A DNA stretch of 64,000 nt from Phaeosaccion multiseriatum (Eukaryota; Ochrophyta, other classes). Positions within the stretch are counted from its first letter, which is position 1. Each line of letters opens with the position of its first letter. The stretch lies in assembly GCA_965112735.1 (NCBI GenBank), contig OZ218960.1, positions 2,790,001 to 2,854,000 of the forward strand, in the 5' to 3' direction. The position numbers and the translations under genes were made by a program. A model generated the notes under the pieces. That model was not told the DNA's origin. It worked only from the letters and a program-made list of their open reading frames with translations, and ran no database searches. Positions 44,988 through 58,191 of this stretch are shown one piece after another.

Positions 44988-46271
44988 GAGGGCAGAGGGC
45001 AGCAGCCAGGAGGGAAGGCCCCCCTCACAAGGCCACACACCCACACACACACACACACACACAAGACAGACACACGCGCACACACACACATACACATGCA
45101 CACACGCGCACATACACAGACCAACATGGATGAACGAACAATAAGTCAAGAGGTGGCTCTAAATGTACAAAGCAAGGAGGAGGAGGAAAAGTTGCGCAAT
45201 ATATATATTGCGCAAACTACAGGGCTGTGAAAGCGAACAAGAGACACAGCCAGAGAGAGGGAGAGGGAGGTAGAGGCCTGTCGCTACAGAGGGTACAACT
45301 GACAACGGACAATGAATAGACGTGACACACACAGCCTGTGTCACAAAAACCACAAAGTGATTCATTCATGCCATTTATTTATTTATTTATTTATTTGTTG
45401 ATGTCCGACGTACATACATATATCCATCCTCCTCCCTGTCCAATCTTGTTTGTGGCACCTACAACCTCGCGCCTCGCCGATTGAGCAGGCCTTGCCCTCC
45501 CTCCACTTTGCCTTCGCACTTGCGGCCTGTTGCTTCACCACGCTTCCCTAAGGCACCATAGACACACTCGATGGACCACGAGGGTCTCATAGACCTCTGC
45601 AAGGCTGTGTGAGCAAGCAAGCAAGCCAGCAAACAAGCAAGGGCTCGGTGTCATGATGCTCCTCGAGGGGCGAGAGGGGCTCTAAGTCGGTGAAGCAAGA
45701 CGAGCCGCAGTAGGGAACAGCAGCAGGCCTTTACACACATCCAACAACACAACTGCATACCGCTGTATGGCTGGCATCTTACTCCATCCCCTCCCTCCAT
45801 TTGCCTAACCTTGTATGTACACTCCCTCGTTCCTTTCTTCTCCAACGCCGCCGGCCCCGCGCTCTTCTTTGCTCTGTCTCGTTTCTCTCTGCTGCCTCTC
45901 TCTCCCTTCTCTCTTGTACTCTGCCTTGCCCCTCGCTCTCTCGCATGTGTGTGTGTGTGTGTGTGTGTGTAATGTGTGAGTGCGTGCGTGCACAACTACC
46001 CTCTCCCCCTCCCCCCCGGCTCTCTCCCTCTCTCTCCCCTTTGTACTCTGTCTCTCTTGGTTGGGGGTCTCGAAGAATCCCACACAACGCGATGTGTCGC
46101 CTGCAAAGGCCCTCGCGTCCTGGCCTTGACCCATGCAATCCTTCCCCTCCCTCCCTCCTCCTCCTCCTCCTCCTCCTCCTCCTCCTCCTCCTCCTCCTCC
46201 GCCCCCTCCTCCTCCTCCTCTCCCTCCTCCTCCTCCTCCTCCTCCCCCCGTCACAGTGTCAGGACCCTTCC
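44988..46271. other. Convergent 3' spacer between Zn2Cys6 gene 1 and MYB
   Basis: Holds CA arrays (45031-45118), a perfect 24-bp palindrome TTGCGCAATATA/TATATTGCGCAA (45192-45215), an ATTT array (45376-45397), a TG array (45946-45970) and CCT arrays (46153-46252). No gene is seen. Confidence 0.6.
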
Positions 46272-47680
46272 TCATCTCTCGTTGGTGTCCGGCGCCAGAA
46301 ACTTCCATTCATCGTCGTCCAATGACATACTCCCGATAGACAAATGAAGCGAGGTGCTGGAATTGCCGCCACCGCCACCGCTGCCGCCCCGGCTTCGCGG
46401 CCGCTGCTTCGCCCCACCCCCTCCCCCTCCAGAATGCTGCTGTGACGGTGTCCCTAAGGGGTGGAAGCCTCCACCTCTGCCGCTGGGTGCCAATCTCCCA
46501 CTCCCACCACCAACACCGGTCGAGGAGGAGGAGGAGCCGGGCCCACCGCTGCCACCACTCACGCGATCGGCGAAAGAGGGCGGGGGTGAGAGGTTGTTGT
46601 TGCTGTTGGTGGTGGTGGTGGTGGTGGTGTCAAGACCCTGAAGGCTGTAACCGCTGTAACCACCGCTCTTGCTCGTCAAGGGGGAGTCGGACACCCCTCC
46701 GTACTTGGGCCCCGAGGAACCCAACCCGCTGAGGCCAATGTGAAGGCTTTGGCTTAGACTCAAGTCCACTCCCCCCTCCGGTGAGCCCATGAGCCCAGAG
46801 CCCTCAGCGAATCCATCAAGCTCTTGCGAGAGACCGTAGAGGTGGAGGGGGGTGGAGGAGCCCCCCTGGGGAGTGAGGCCCCCCTGGGGAGTCTGCGGAG
46901 CATGGGTGTGGCGGTGTTGCTGCTGCTGCTGCTGCTGCTTGTTGCCACCAGCGGAAGAGAGGCTTCCGCTGCTTCCGCTCCTTCCATTGGAGCCCAGTCC
47001 TCTCTTCCTTCGGAGCTGCTGCTGCTGCTGCTGCTGCTGTATCACCAACTGCTGCCGTTGGTGGTTTAAGCGGTACTCTTGCTCGAGGTCAACATCTACC
47101 GGGCTAATCTCTAACGGAGCCGGAAGATGGCTATCTCTGCTGCTGCCACCACCAATGCCCGTTTCCGCCTCTGCATGTGTAGCAATGGCTCTGCTCCATC
47201 CCAGGCTCACTCTCTCGGCCTCCGCATCATTCTCACAGCGACCCCTCTCATGCTGCTGTACCACCAACTGGTGCTGCTCCTGCAAGCGGTAGCGCTGCCC
47301 CTTGAGTAGACCTTTGCCCCCCCCCCCGGTGGCGCCACCCCCATCCTCGTCGCTCCAGCCTTCACTAACAACACTCGTCGTGCTTCCGGTGTCGCTTTCC
47401 TCATCGTCCTCGTCCTCCTCTCTTCGATGCTGGCGACGACTGAATCGCGTCTGCTGGCAGCGTCGTGGAGCCATCGACGGTCCCTCCTCGTCCCCCTCAC
47501 GCCCCCTCCCTATCTCCTCCTCCTCCCCTCCTTGTCCAATGACTAAGTTCCGGTGTATCTTGACGAGCTCGGCCCTCGGCAGCTGCACTCCCTCCGAGAG
47601 GGCAGGGCTGAGCCCCCTCCACACCGCGTCAATACCCCCACCCCCCCCCCCGGCCACCCCACCCCTCTCGCTCGCCTCTT

Positions 47681-47715
<35 letters not shown>

Positions 47716-48160
47716 CCGCCACCAGGAACAAAGGTTTCTGCATCCGTCATATCGCGACACGTACCCCCTCCTCCCCCCGCCCCTGCCGCTCCATCGCCAG
47801 TCATCGATCCCATATGACTGCTGCTGCTGCTACTGCTGTTGCTGCTGCTGTTGCTGCCACCCTTCTCTCCGCCCTTGCCTGGCCCCCCTTCCTCCTCCTC
47901 ATCCTCCCCCTCCTCCTCAACAAGTTGCTGGTGGTTGCCAAGCAGGTCCGAAGGCAGTGGCACCACTCGCGTCCCTGTGGCAGCAGCAGGGCCTCCCATG
48001 ACGTTCCTGGAACGCCACTCTCCCCATCCACTGCCATACTGCAGAGAGGGTTCAACAAGGGAGGGACTGGGCATGGCGAGGAGGTTCTCTAGACCCACTT
48101 CCAGACCCCCAAACTTACTCCCCTGGGTCCTCACTCCCCCTCGTCGTCGTCGTCGTCCTC

Positions 48161-48194
<34 letters not shown>

Positions 48195-51100
48195 TCTAGC
48201 TCCCCCCCTCGTTGTTACTCCTCCCCCACCTCTTCCTCTTGCTCTTGTTGCTCCCGCCACTCCTTCCATCACAAGCGTTCCACCTCCTCCGCGCCCTCCC
48301 ATGCCCGCCCTTGCCGTCTGAAGCTCCCCCCCCTCACCAGTTGGTTCTCCCCGGCAGACCGTCTTGTAAATGGAAGCGATGATCTGTTGACTGTCGCCGT
48401 TGTCCCAATCCACCCCTGCCTCCTCTTCCTCCTCCTCCTCGTCGTCGTCGTCCTCTCCCTCTTCGTCGGAGGAGTAGTCATGCTCGGACCCAAACTCGCC
48501 TACCTGCTGCCCAGAGTCCTCCTGCACCATGCCACCCAACATGCCACCAGCACGCCTTGTTCTTGCGCTCCTCCTCCCTCCAACATCGCCAGCGCTTCTC
48601 CCTGCCTCGAAGCGGGCATCCCCCCCCCCCAACGACTCCGTTGTGGTCTCGCCCTTCGCATTCTTCTTTGTCGCCTTGCTGGTCTTGGTCTTGGTCTTGG
48701 TCTTGGTTTTCGATGCTGCCCCCACGCCCTTCTCCTTCTCCTTGGCGTCCTTCCTGCTACTGACGCCTCCCAAGCTGGACGGTGGTGGCTTGTGGTCCTT
48801 CTTGCTGGCCTTCCCCCGACTTCCCTTCGCCTCTTTCCCCACCTGCAATATCATTGCGCCCCCTCCTCCCGCTCCTTCCACCCCATGTGCATTGGTTGGC
48901 GTGGTGCTACCGCCGCCGATAGTGCTGCCTCCGCTGCTGCGCCTTCCCCTTCCCTTGGGCCTATCCCCGAGCGTCGACATGGGAGCCATCGTACTGCCGT
49001 CTCCGGCACCGCTTTCCATGGCCTTTCGAGACCGCAACGCCCCCTTCGTCGGCGGCAGCATCGCCAACTGCTGCTGCTGCTGCCTTTCCAGGTCTTCCTT
49101 CTTTCTCTCTCCCATCCCGCGCGTCCGGCCTTCGTGCTGCTGCTTCTGCTGCACGGAATCGGAACGTTCTAGTCTGACACCTGTTTTTCCTCCGGACGGG
49201 GAGCCCCCCTTCCCTCTCCCCCTCCCCCCCTTCGGAGTAGTGCCCCGAGGGGTGCGCTGCCGGGCGAGGTTGGGCTTCCCCCCCGCCGCCGGAATAACCA
49301 CACCCAATTTCACCCCTCCTTCTCCCTCCTCCTCGCCAGTGCTCATGCTCACAGCACCTCCCTCTCCGGCAGCAGCAGCAGCAGCAGCAGCAGCAGTTGG
49401 TGATACACCAGCAGCTGCCACTGCTTCATCGCCATTCGCTCCTCCTTCCACCCCACTGCCACCCTCCCCCTGTCTGCTTCCGGCCCTGCCCTCAGCAATG
49501 CTCTTCCAGTCGAGCCCCGCAGTCCCGGCCATGGCTTCTCTGCCCATATGCCCATAGGCCTTGGCAAAGATGTCCCCACCATCGCCGCCCGCCCCGCCTG
49601 CCCCGGCGCCGTGGTGGCTCAACCGCTTGGTGATGATGGAGTTGAAGCGATTCTTGACGGCATTCTCAGCCCTTCCGGGCAAGAGCTTGCTAATTTCCGA
49701 CCACTTGTTTCCGAGTTTCCATTGCGCCGCACAGAGAATACGGTCCTCCTCCTCTGTCCAGAACGACTTTTTGACTCGGTTGTCAAGGTGGTTAAGCCAT
49801 CGCTCTCGGCATTGCTTGCCCGACCGACCGGGGAAGTGCTGGGCAATGAGGGACCATTTTTTTGATCCGAACTGCTCCACAAGGCGGCGAAGGAGCTGGT
49901 CTTCTTCGGGGGACCATGGACCCTATTGTCGTTGTTGATGAATGGGAGGGAGGGAGAGAGGGAGAGGGATGGAGGGAGAGAGGGGGATAGACAGGGAAGG
50001 AGGGGGGGAAAGGAAGGGAGGGGAGGGAGAGGGAGGGAGGGAGGGAGGGAGGAAATGACAGCTGATGTCAGAGAATGCGTGGCGACGCGCAGCATCTGTT
50101 ACACCGCTGCCTTGAAGTGAGCAATACTCCTGCTACTACTTGCTCCTTGTACGACAACCCCGCAAGCCCCCTCCCCCTCCCCCTCCTCCTCCTCCTCCTC
50201 CTCCTCCTCCTCCTCCTCCTCCTCTTCCTCCTCCTCCTCCTCCTCCTCCTCCTCCTCGTCCTTACCTTAACGGCGAAGTCCCTGATCATGGACCATCTCA
50301 TCTCGCACTCCTCAGGGTTGCACTCGTGAGGCAGTAGGTGCTTCACCACGAGCTGCCATCTGTGAGGAGGAAGGGGGGGAGGGCGCACACACGGGATCGG
50401 CAGAGTTGAGGAACGGTTTACGAAGGGTTCACGGAGGGTTCACTGAGGGCACGAGGGAGAGGAGACAGAGTGACAAGAAGGAGGGGAGAGACTGGGCAAG
50501 AAAGGGTGTGGGTCATATGAGGGTGCTAAGGAAGGGTGTGGGTGACGTGCTAGCACTCGTTCGCTCGCCCATCAGAGACGCTAGGCTCTCATCATGCATG
50601 AAGCGCAGTGTGACTGCTCTCTGCGGGGGTTCTCTCTCTCGGCCCCTCTCCTCCCTTTCCCCTCCCCTCCACAGCGGCAAGGCCTTCCCCCCCGCACCCA
50701 CTCACTCACTCACCTAGCTCCCATTCGGAGAACCCCTTCCCGCAGAAGCTCGTCCATCTCCTTGCTCCACTTCACCTCGAGCTGCTGGGCCAGTGCCTCT
50801 GGAACAACGGGTGGCTGCCACGCCTGACTAAGGAAATTGTTCTCCTCTGTGGCGCGCCCCTCTACCCCTCCCTCCTCCTCCTGCTGCTGCTCCTGCTGCG
50901 GCTGCTGCATCGATGGATCGCCACACGGGCCCGCCGGTGCTGCCGCGACTGCTGCTTGCATTGGGAAAGCCTCCTGCACAGATGCAAGGGTTGCAGGCAG
51001 GGCAATAGGCATGAAATCCATCTCCGAGTCCGCCATTCGCTGCTGCTGTTGCTCATCTGGAGGAGGAGGAGGGTGAAGAGGCCCGGGTACATGCGAAGAA

Positions 51101-51258
51101 TCTCCATGCTGTAGTGCATCGCCCTGCTGCTGCTGCTGCTGTTGCTGGTGGTGAAGTGCAGCATGGTGGAGCAACCGGGTCTGCTTGGCGCGATGCGAAG
51201 TACCGAGGTTGTGGATGTTGGGGCTCTGCAGGGGGCTCGTGAGCTGGACGCGCTTCAT
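46272..51258 (-). CDS. Three-repeat MYB transcription factor (3R-MYB)
   Basis: Minus-strand exons 51258-50714, 50359-50266 and 49922-46272 join in phase to about 1429 residues. A Gln/His-rich N-terminus (about 160 residues) is followed by R1 (VKWSKEMDELLREGVLRMG, RWQLVVKHLL, divergent, with a Cys-containing NPEECEMRW), R2 (GPWSPEEDQLLRRLVEQFGS, KWSLIAQHFPGRSGKQCRER) and R3 (KKSFWTEEEDRILCAAQWKL, NKWSEISKLLPGRAENAVKN). The spaced Trp residues and the recognition helices GRSGKQCRERW and GRAENAVKNRF match animal/plant MYB3R proteins that control cell-cycle genes. About 1100 residues of Gly/Ser/Gln/Glu low-complexity tail follow, much longer than usual. It overlaps two inverse copies of TTGGTGATAC (47039, 49397). 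It shares its upstream region with the gene at 52029. Confidence 0.9.
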
Positions 51259-52028
51259 AGTGCACCGAAGAGGAGCAAGCTCAGCTGCGATCCGACCCGC
51301 TGGCGCCGGCTGCAGCTGTTACTTCACCTCCTTCTCACCTCCCTGTCCCCTCTGCGCTGGACCAATTGCAACTGAGGGACAATTTCGATCAAACAGAGGG
51401 ATCCACACCGTCAGCGGCTTTCGTTTCTCGTCGAGGCAGCAACGAATGGCTGAGGATCGGAGCCTGCCTTCCCACGGCCCGGTCGGCTTCCCCTTCCGAG
51501 TGGAGCCCCGGTCAGGTCTGGGTGCCGAAGAAAGAAGCCTGCCCTGCCCTTCCAAACGACGCTCTCGTGACGGTGGTGCTGCTTCTTCGAAGCTGTCACT
51601 ACTCCCTCTCCCAAGTGCTGCTGCTGCTGCTCTTCCTCTCTGCGGATGCGACGCTGTTAATTATTACTTCGAAGTATAAAAAATAACACAACAAACCCAT
51701 AAACCCTAACCGGCCAGTTTTCAGTTTTCAGTTTTCAGTTGAGGGAAAAAAAGAAAAAAATCGAACACGAAAAACCAAAAAATCGAACCGCCAGCAAACG
51801 GGAACTGGAAACTGAACCTGACACTCAACTTCCTCTTCCTTTTCAACCGAAGCAGCCTCCCCCATGATTCTTTCCCCCCTTCCATGCCAACCATGCCCTG
51901 AGTTCTCGCAAACGTACACAACACGCAAAGCCAGGGCGAAGGGCTGGCTCTTTCATTGAGGAAGACAAACAAAGAGAGCGGGGCATTCTCACGGGAGATA
52001 CACGGGATGCGAAAAAGCACCACGTAAC
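51259..52028. promoter_or_regulatory. Divergent promoter region, MYB and Zn2Cys6 gene 2
   Basis: The two start codons face away from each other across 770 bp. Notable signals are the palindrome TACTTCGAAGTA (51666-51677) running into TATAAAAAATA (51676-51686), a triple TTTCAG repeat (51718-51739), and ACTGGAAACTGAACCTGA (51803-51820). Any UTR introns are unresolved. Confidence 0.55.
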
Positions 52029-52845
52029 ATGGTGCGTGAGATGAACGAGATGGAGAGGCTGCATCATATGCACAGACAGCAGGATGAAGAGGCGCAGGCG
52101 CAGGATCAGTATAGGGAAAGTCCCCCCTCTCTGGCCGAGCAGCGGCAGCGGCAGCGGCATCGCCTCTATCAGCAGCAGCAAATCCAACATCAACAACAGG
52201 AACTCCTCCAAACACAACACCTGCTCCACCTCCAACAGCAACGAGAGCAACAACACCACCAATTCGCGGATGATGCCGTGCTCCAGCAACTCCTCAGGGT
52301 AAGGTTTGGGGTGCTTAATGTGAGCGCTGAGCGAGGGGGTCATGTGATCAATCTTCTCCCTCATTGAAGAGGCTTCCCCCTCCCCCTGTTTGTTGCTTGT
52401 TGCTCTCCCCCCGAATTTGTTATTTAATTTGTTGATGTGGTGGATGGATCGGACCAGGGCGACACCTCCGCCTATCTCGGAGAGCAAAGCTTCCTCAACC
52501 CCACAGGCAGTAGTGAAGCGGCTCTAGCACTCGACCCTCAACGACAAGGCGGTGGGGACGGGTTCGATCTGACTGACGAGAGGAGCGCACGCAGTGTTAG
52601 CCTGTCACTCAGCGAAGACAGTGTCCTGAGCCAGCAGAAGGAGTGGGGGCCGGGGGACGGGAGAGAACCTGCTGCTGTGCCTGGGCTGCCGGTTGATGCT
52701 GGCAGCCACATGGTAGGGGGTCCAAAGTACGAAATCGAGGGCGTGCTGGTTGGGGGCGACACCCCTTTGCCTTCAATGAAGCAGCCTCAGCAGAACCAGC
52801 GGCCGAAGGAGTTGGTGCTACAACAACAGCAGCAGAAGGAGCAGC

Positions 52846-52894
<49 letters not shown>

Positions 52895-53188
52895 TGGGGA
52901 AGGGGGTCGCACCCTCACGACCGAAGGACTCCCTCCCCTGGACCTGGCTCCTGGAGAAGCCGTAGTGGGCCATCGCGTAATCGGAGAAGGCGCAGTTGGT
53001 GATACAGCAGCTGCGGCAGTGGGGGAGCGGCTGGTCCACGTGGTGTATGTGCAGCGAGAGGAGCCCATCGGAGCGGCCCTCACCGTGAACAAGCGTGCGT
53101 GCGACAAGTGCTTCAAGCGCAAAAGAAAGTGAGTCATCAAGTTATACGTCAAGGAATAGCGTAAGTGGTAGTCAGTCAGTAAGTCCGT

Positions 53189-53220
<32 letters not shown>

Positions 53221-54476
53221 CCGTCAGCCTTTTGATAAGATAGAGATGGACAGGCCTACTGCTTCTGCTCCTGGCTCGGGTGTGTCCACCGACCCCCCCC
53301 CCCCCCCCCACCCATCATTCAGTTATTAATTGACATACTACGGCAAATCCAGGTGCGACGGTGACGGACGAAAACCCTGCTCCCTCTGCCGCAACAAGGG
53401 GGACGAGTGCCTGTACAGCAGAGAGCGGGGGGGCGACAAGGAAGGGGCGGGGGCCGCCCGAAGCACTGGCAAGCGTGCGTGCAAAGTAGAGAATGACGGA
53501 GTGCCAGAGAGATACTCGGCCTCCGCTGCGGCAGCCTTGGCGGGGAGTCGCGGCCAGAGTGGGCGTGGTAGCCCGGTCGGTGGTGAGGCCTACTACTTGG
53601 GGTCAGACCCCCGCTCCCGCTCCTCCTCCCCCACTCTCTCCTCCTCCTCCTCCTCCTCCTCCTCCTCCTCCGCCGTCCATGGAGAATACCACCGTTTGGA
53701 GCAGCAGGAGCAGCAGCAGGTACAGTTTGAGTTTGGATTTTTGGGATTGGTTAGGCAGGAAGGATCAAGCAAACCATACACCTCAGCTGTGGGGGCACGG
53801 TGCTGTTACTCAGACCTGCGACCAATGCATGCAGTTGAAAGAAGCGTCTCCCCCCTCCCCCCTCCCACCACTCTATCCATCCCATTGTGCCGTTGTACCA
53901 CTCCTGCGCCACGCGTCTGTGTCACAGATGGCGATAGCACTCGAGAAGCGGCCTCGCTTCAGTCCGTCCACAGCCACGGGGCTGGTGGGAATGAGAGAGA
54001 GCGGCTTGATCAGTACCTTCTTTCAAGAGGTAGGTAGGGGGGTAGGGGGTGAAGAGTGGAGGCAAAGGGTGGCCTCAGTTTATTCCAATGGATGATGTCA
54101 TCATCTTCAGAGCCAACCTGCCTGCTGTTGAAAGACGGTGAATCAGATGGGAGGATTAGGGAGGAATTATATTCACTCACAGGAATCAACGTTATGTGTG
54201 TTTGAGTGAGTGAGTGTGTGGGAGGATTAGGGAGGGAGGAGTGGACGTGGTCTCATAAACGAACACTCAAAAACTCAACTCAAACCCAAACCCGAACAGG
54301 TGGGCACGTGGCTGCCCCTCGCCACAGAGCGGGACCTCAGGGAGTCTTTGGTGCACCTCCTCCTCAACATGCACGTGACCCGCACTCCTGGGCACGCTCC
54401 GCAGCCTAGCGATGCAACTGGCAGCATGGCCCTCACAGCTGCCGGCAGCGGTGCAGAACCGGTGCGTTCGTGTGTG

Positions 54477-54520
<44 letters not shown>

Positions 54521-55238
54521 GTGCGTGCGTGCGTGGTGTGTGTATGTATGCGTGTGTGTATGTATGTATGCGTGTGTGTATGTGTGTGTGCGTTTGTGTA
54601 TGTATGCGTGTGCGTGTGTGTATGTGTGTACGTGTGAGTGTGGTGGGAGTTAGCGGGGTGATGGTGGGAGTTAGCGGGGTGATGGTAATGGTAGAGAGGT
54701 GATGGTAATGGTAGAGAGGTGATGGTAATGGTAGAGAGGTGATGGTAATGGTAGAGAGGTGATGGTAATGGTAGAGAGGTGATGGTAATGGTAGAGAGGT
54801 GATGGTAATGGTAGAGAGGTGATGGTAATGGTAGAGAGGTGATGGTAATGGTAGAGAGGTGATGGTAATGGTAGAGAGGTGATGGTAATGGTAGAGAGGT
54901 GATGGTAATGGTAGAGACGGAGGGGATGGAGGGCGGCGCTCTTTCAGAGAGGGAAAAGTCCTTTAGAGTGCTTGTTGCGTTTGACTGTTTCTCGTCCCTC
55001 TTCCTGTATCCCCTCACTCTCGTTGTCTCTCTCTGCCTCTCTTACTGTTTCTCTCTCCCTCTCTCTTTCACGGGCTGCTCTCCCTCTGTGGCCCAAACGC
55101 ACTGAAACAATGATGATAATGAAGGTGATAGCGGCGTACGACATTGGCATACTGTGGGCCACCATCGCACTCGGAGCCGCTCTGCAGGGAATGAACGTCT
55201 CTCAGGTCAGCCTTGGTGCACTCTCCCCCCCCCCCCTC

Positions 55239-55272
<34 letters not shown>

Positions 55273-56716
55273 CCTCTCTCTCTCTCTCCCTCTCTCTCTC
55301 TCTCCCTCCCTCTCTCTCTCTCCCTCCCTCTCTCTCTCTCTCCCTCCCTCTCTCTCTCTCCCTCTCTCCCTCCCTCTCTCTCTCTCCCTCTCTCCCTCCC
55401 TCTCTCTCTCTCCCTCTCTCTACCTCTTTCTTTCTCTCTTTCTCTCGCTCTCACCCTCTCTCTCCGTCCTCCACGCTAGAGGCATTGCTGTACTCTCACC
55501 CTCTCTCTCCGTCCTCCACGCTAGAGGCATTGCTGTACTGATCAGCAGTGGCGCACTTTTTCTCCATGCTCCTTCGCTGGCCTATGGACCGCTCCGAAGG
55601 GCTCTCCTAACTGATACGGACTCTTACGTCGCTCTCTGTCGCTCTCTGGCTCTCTCCCCCTATGTAAATCTCTTCCTCCTCCCTCCCTCCTTCCCTCCCT
55701 CTCCCCCCCTCCCCCTTTCTCATCCCCTCTCTGTTTCTCCCCCCCTCCCTTCCCCCTTTCCCTCTGTCTCCTTCCCCTCCTCCCCCCCCCCGCCCCCCTC
55801 CTCTCTCCCTCTAAGGTCATGCGCTACCGAGACATAGCAGAGTCAGCGGTGAAGCGTTGCAGAGGGGACGGAGATGGGAAGGCACTTCAAGCAAGGGTCA
55901 GTCCAGGGAGGGGGGGGTAGGAGAGGGGAAGATAAGGATGCCGGGGGGGGGGGCGGGGGAAGGGCAAGAGCCGGGGAAAAGGAGGCGAGGAGGGAAGCAA
56001 GAGGAGTTGTCATATGAGTTGTCATACAAGATGGATCGTCGGATCCGAGCACGGAGGGATGTGTGGAAGCTCGCTCCACTTTGCACCATCCCTTGGCCAT
56101 TGATATTCCTCCTCCTCCTCCTCCTCCTCCTCCTCCTCCTCCTCCTCCTCCTCCCCCCCTCCTTCCTCAGATGCTGTTCGCTGTTCTGAACGATATGGTG
56201 GGTAGGCACGATGCCTTCCTCTCCGATGTGCACGTGTGCAAAGAACAGATCAGGGCCCTGCCAGCGACCCCCGATGATGCCCAGGTCTGTGCACCATCCT
56301 CTGCCCTCCTTTGCCATCCTCTGCCATCCCATGTGCTGCCATCCGGCTGCCCTCTTCTGCCCCATGTTGCCATCCTCTGCCATCTGTTGCTACCTCGCCA
56401 AGGTGTTGCAGAGAGCAGGGTCGCGCTCGCCTTCCTTGCCCCCTTTTTGAAGATGGCGGACGCCTTTTGTTCTGGTCTCCTCTCTCTTCTCTCTCTTACT
56501 CGTACTCTCTCCCGCTCTCCGCTCTCTCTCTTTCTCTTTACCCCTCTTGTCTCTTTCTCTCTCCTCCCTCTCTCTCCCTCCCTCTCCCCCCACCCTTGTG
56601 CGGTGTGGTGTCTCAGACAAGCAACCTTCGTGTGGTAGCAAAGTTCTATGACCTGAGTGCGGTAATGTCACAAGATGGGAAGGTCTCTTTCGAGGACATT
56701 TTTGAGCATTTCAAGT

Positions 56717-56784
<68 letters not shown>

Positions 56785-58142
56785 GTGCGTATTTGCTTGT
56801 GTGTGTTGTTTGTGTGTCTGTGTTCGTGCGCGTGCGTGTATGTATGTATTTGTTTGCCAGTGGGTGTTTGCGTGCGCCCTCACTGCTCTGTTGGCTGTGA
56901 GGACTGGGTTTCATGCCTGCTAGGAGGGAAGCAGGCAGGGAGGGACGAAGGGAGGGGAGGGAGCGAAGGGGGGAGGGCGAGGAAAAGGGCGGGAGAAAGG
57001 AGGGAAGGAGGGAGGGAGGGAGGGGAGGGCATCCTTCCTGTCTGCTGTCTGCAGGCTTCATGTCCAGGCTCGCTCCCTGTTCAGTGCCTCCTTTCTGTAA
57101 CGAATAAGTCGTCGTTCTGACCGTCCATTGTTGGTTTCTCTTTGCCCCCCCCCCCCAACCCATCAACCTCCCAACTCATGAACCTCTTGACACTCACTGA
57201 CGGTTACTCGTACCCATCCTTCCTTCATGACACCGTTACTCGCACCCATCCAGGCCCGACTTGACTCAGAACGTTCCTCTGACTCAGTCAACGCTGTTCG
57301 AATCTCATCTCGACCACTTGTTTATCTACCAGCATGCGATTTATCTGCAGGTGAGGAGGGGAGGGGAGGAGAGGAGACGAGGGGGCAGGGGAGGGGGGAG
57401 GGGAGGACAGAGAGGAACTTACGTGTCCTGGAGAGGAGGGAGGGAAGGAGGCCGTGATGAACAAGAGCAAGAACAATTATGTATTATATATATATATATA
57501 CATTGGCTTCTTGTGCCTTGTGCGAGCAAGGCGCTTTGCTTGCATATAGCACCATCTCTGTGAGCACCCCTTCTTTGCTACCACTGCTCAATCTCCCTCC
57601 CCCCCCCCCCCCCTCTCTCCATCTCACCCTCCTCCCCTCCTTCCTCCTTCCCTCCCTCCCCTCCTTCCTGCTTCCCTCCCTCTCTCCCTCCCTCCCCTCC
57701 CTCCCTTTGTCCCCTTCCCCTCTTCCTCTCCCCCTCGGTCCCTCCCTCCTCCCTCCCTCCCTTCCGTCCCGTAGCACACGGGCAAGGACCCCGATGCCAT
57801 CACTAAGGCCAATGTGGTGCTGCTGCCCATGTTCGAGGAGGCGGCGGCCACGCTTAGGAAAGGACAGAACATGGGCAGCGCTTCCATGATCGGGGTGAGT
57901 GGGGTGGGGTGGTACAAGTCAGTTGTGGTAGGAGTAATAGAAGTAAACAGAGAGAGTGATAACAATAGTTGGAATCGGGGTGAGTGGTAGAATAGAGTAG
58001 CAGTAACAGTAACAATAGTAGTAGGAGAAGTTGTTGTAGCAGGAGCAGTAGTAGTAGTAGTAGTAGAAGTAGTTGTAGGAGCAGGAGCAGCAGTAGTAGT
58101 AGTAGTAGTAGTAGTAGTAGAAGTAGTTGTAGGAGCAGGAGC

Positions 58143-58191
<49 letters not shown>

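Noticed and set aside
54681-54918. CRISPR-like array
   Set aside because: Units are directly abutting with no spacers, and the DNA is eukaryotic; it is a VNTR.
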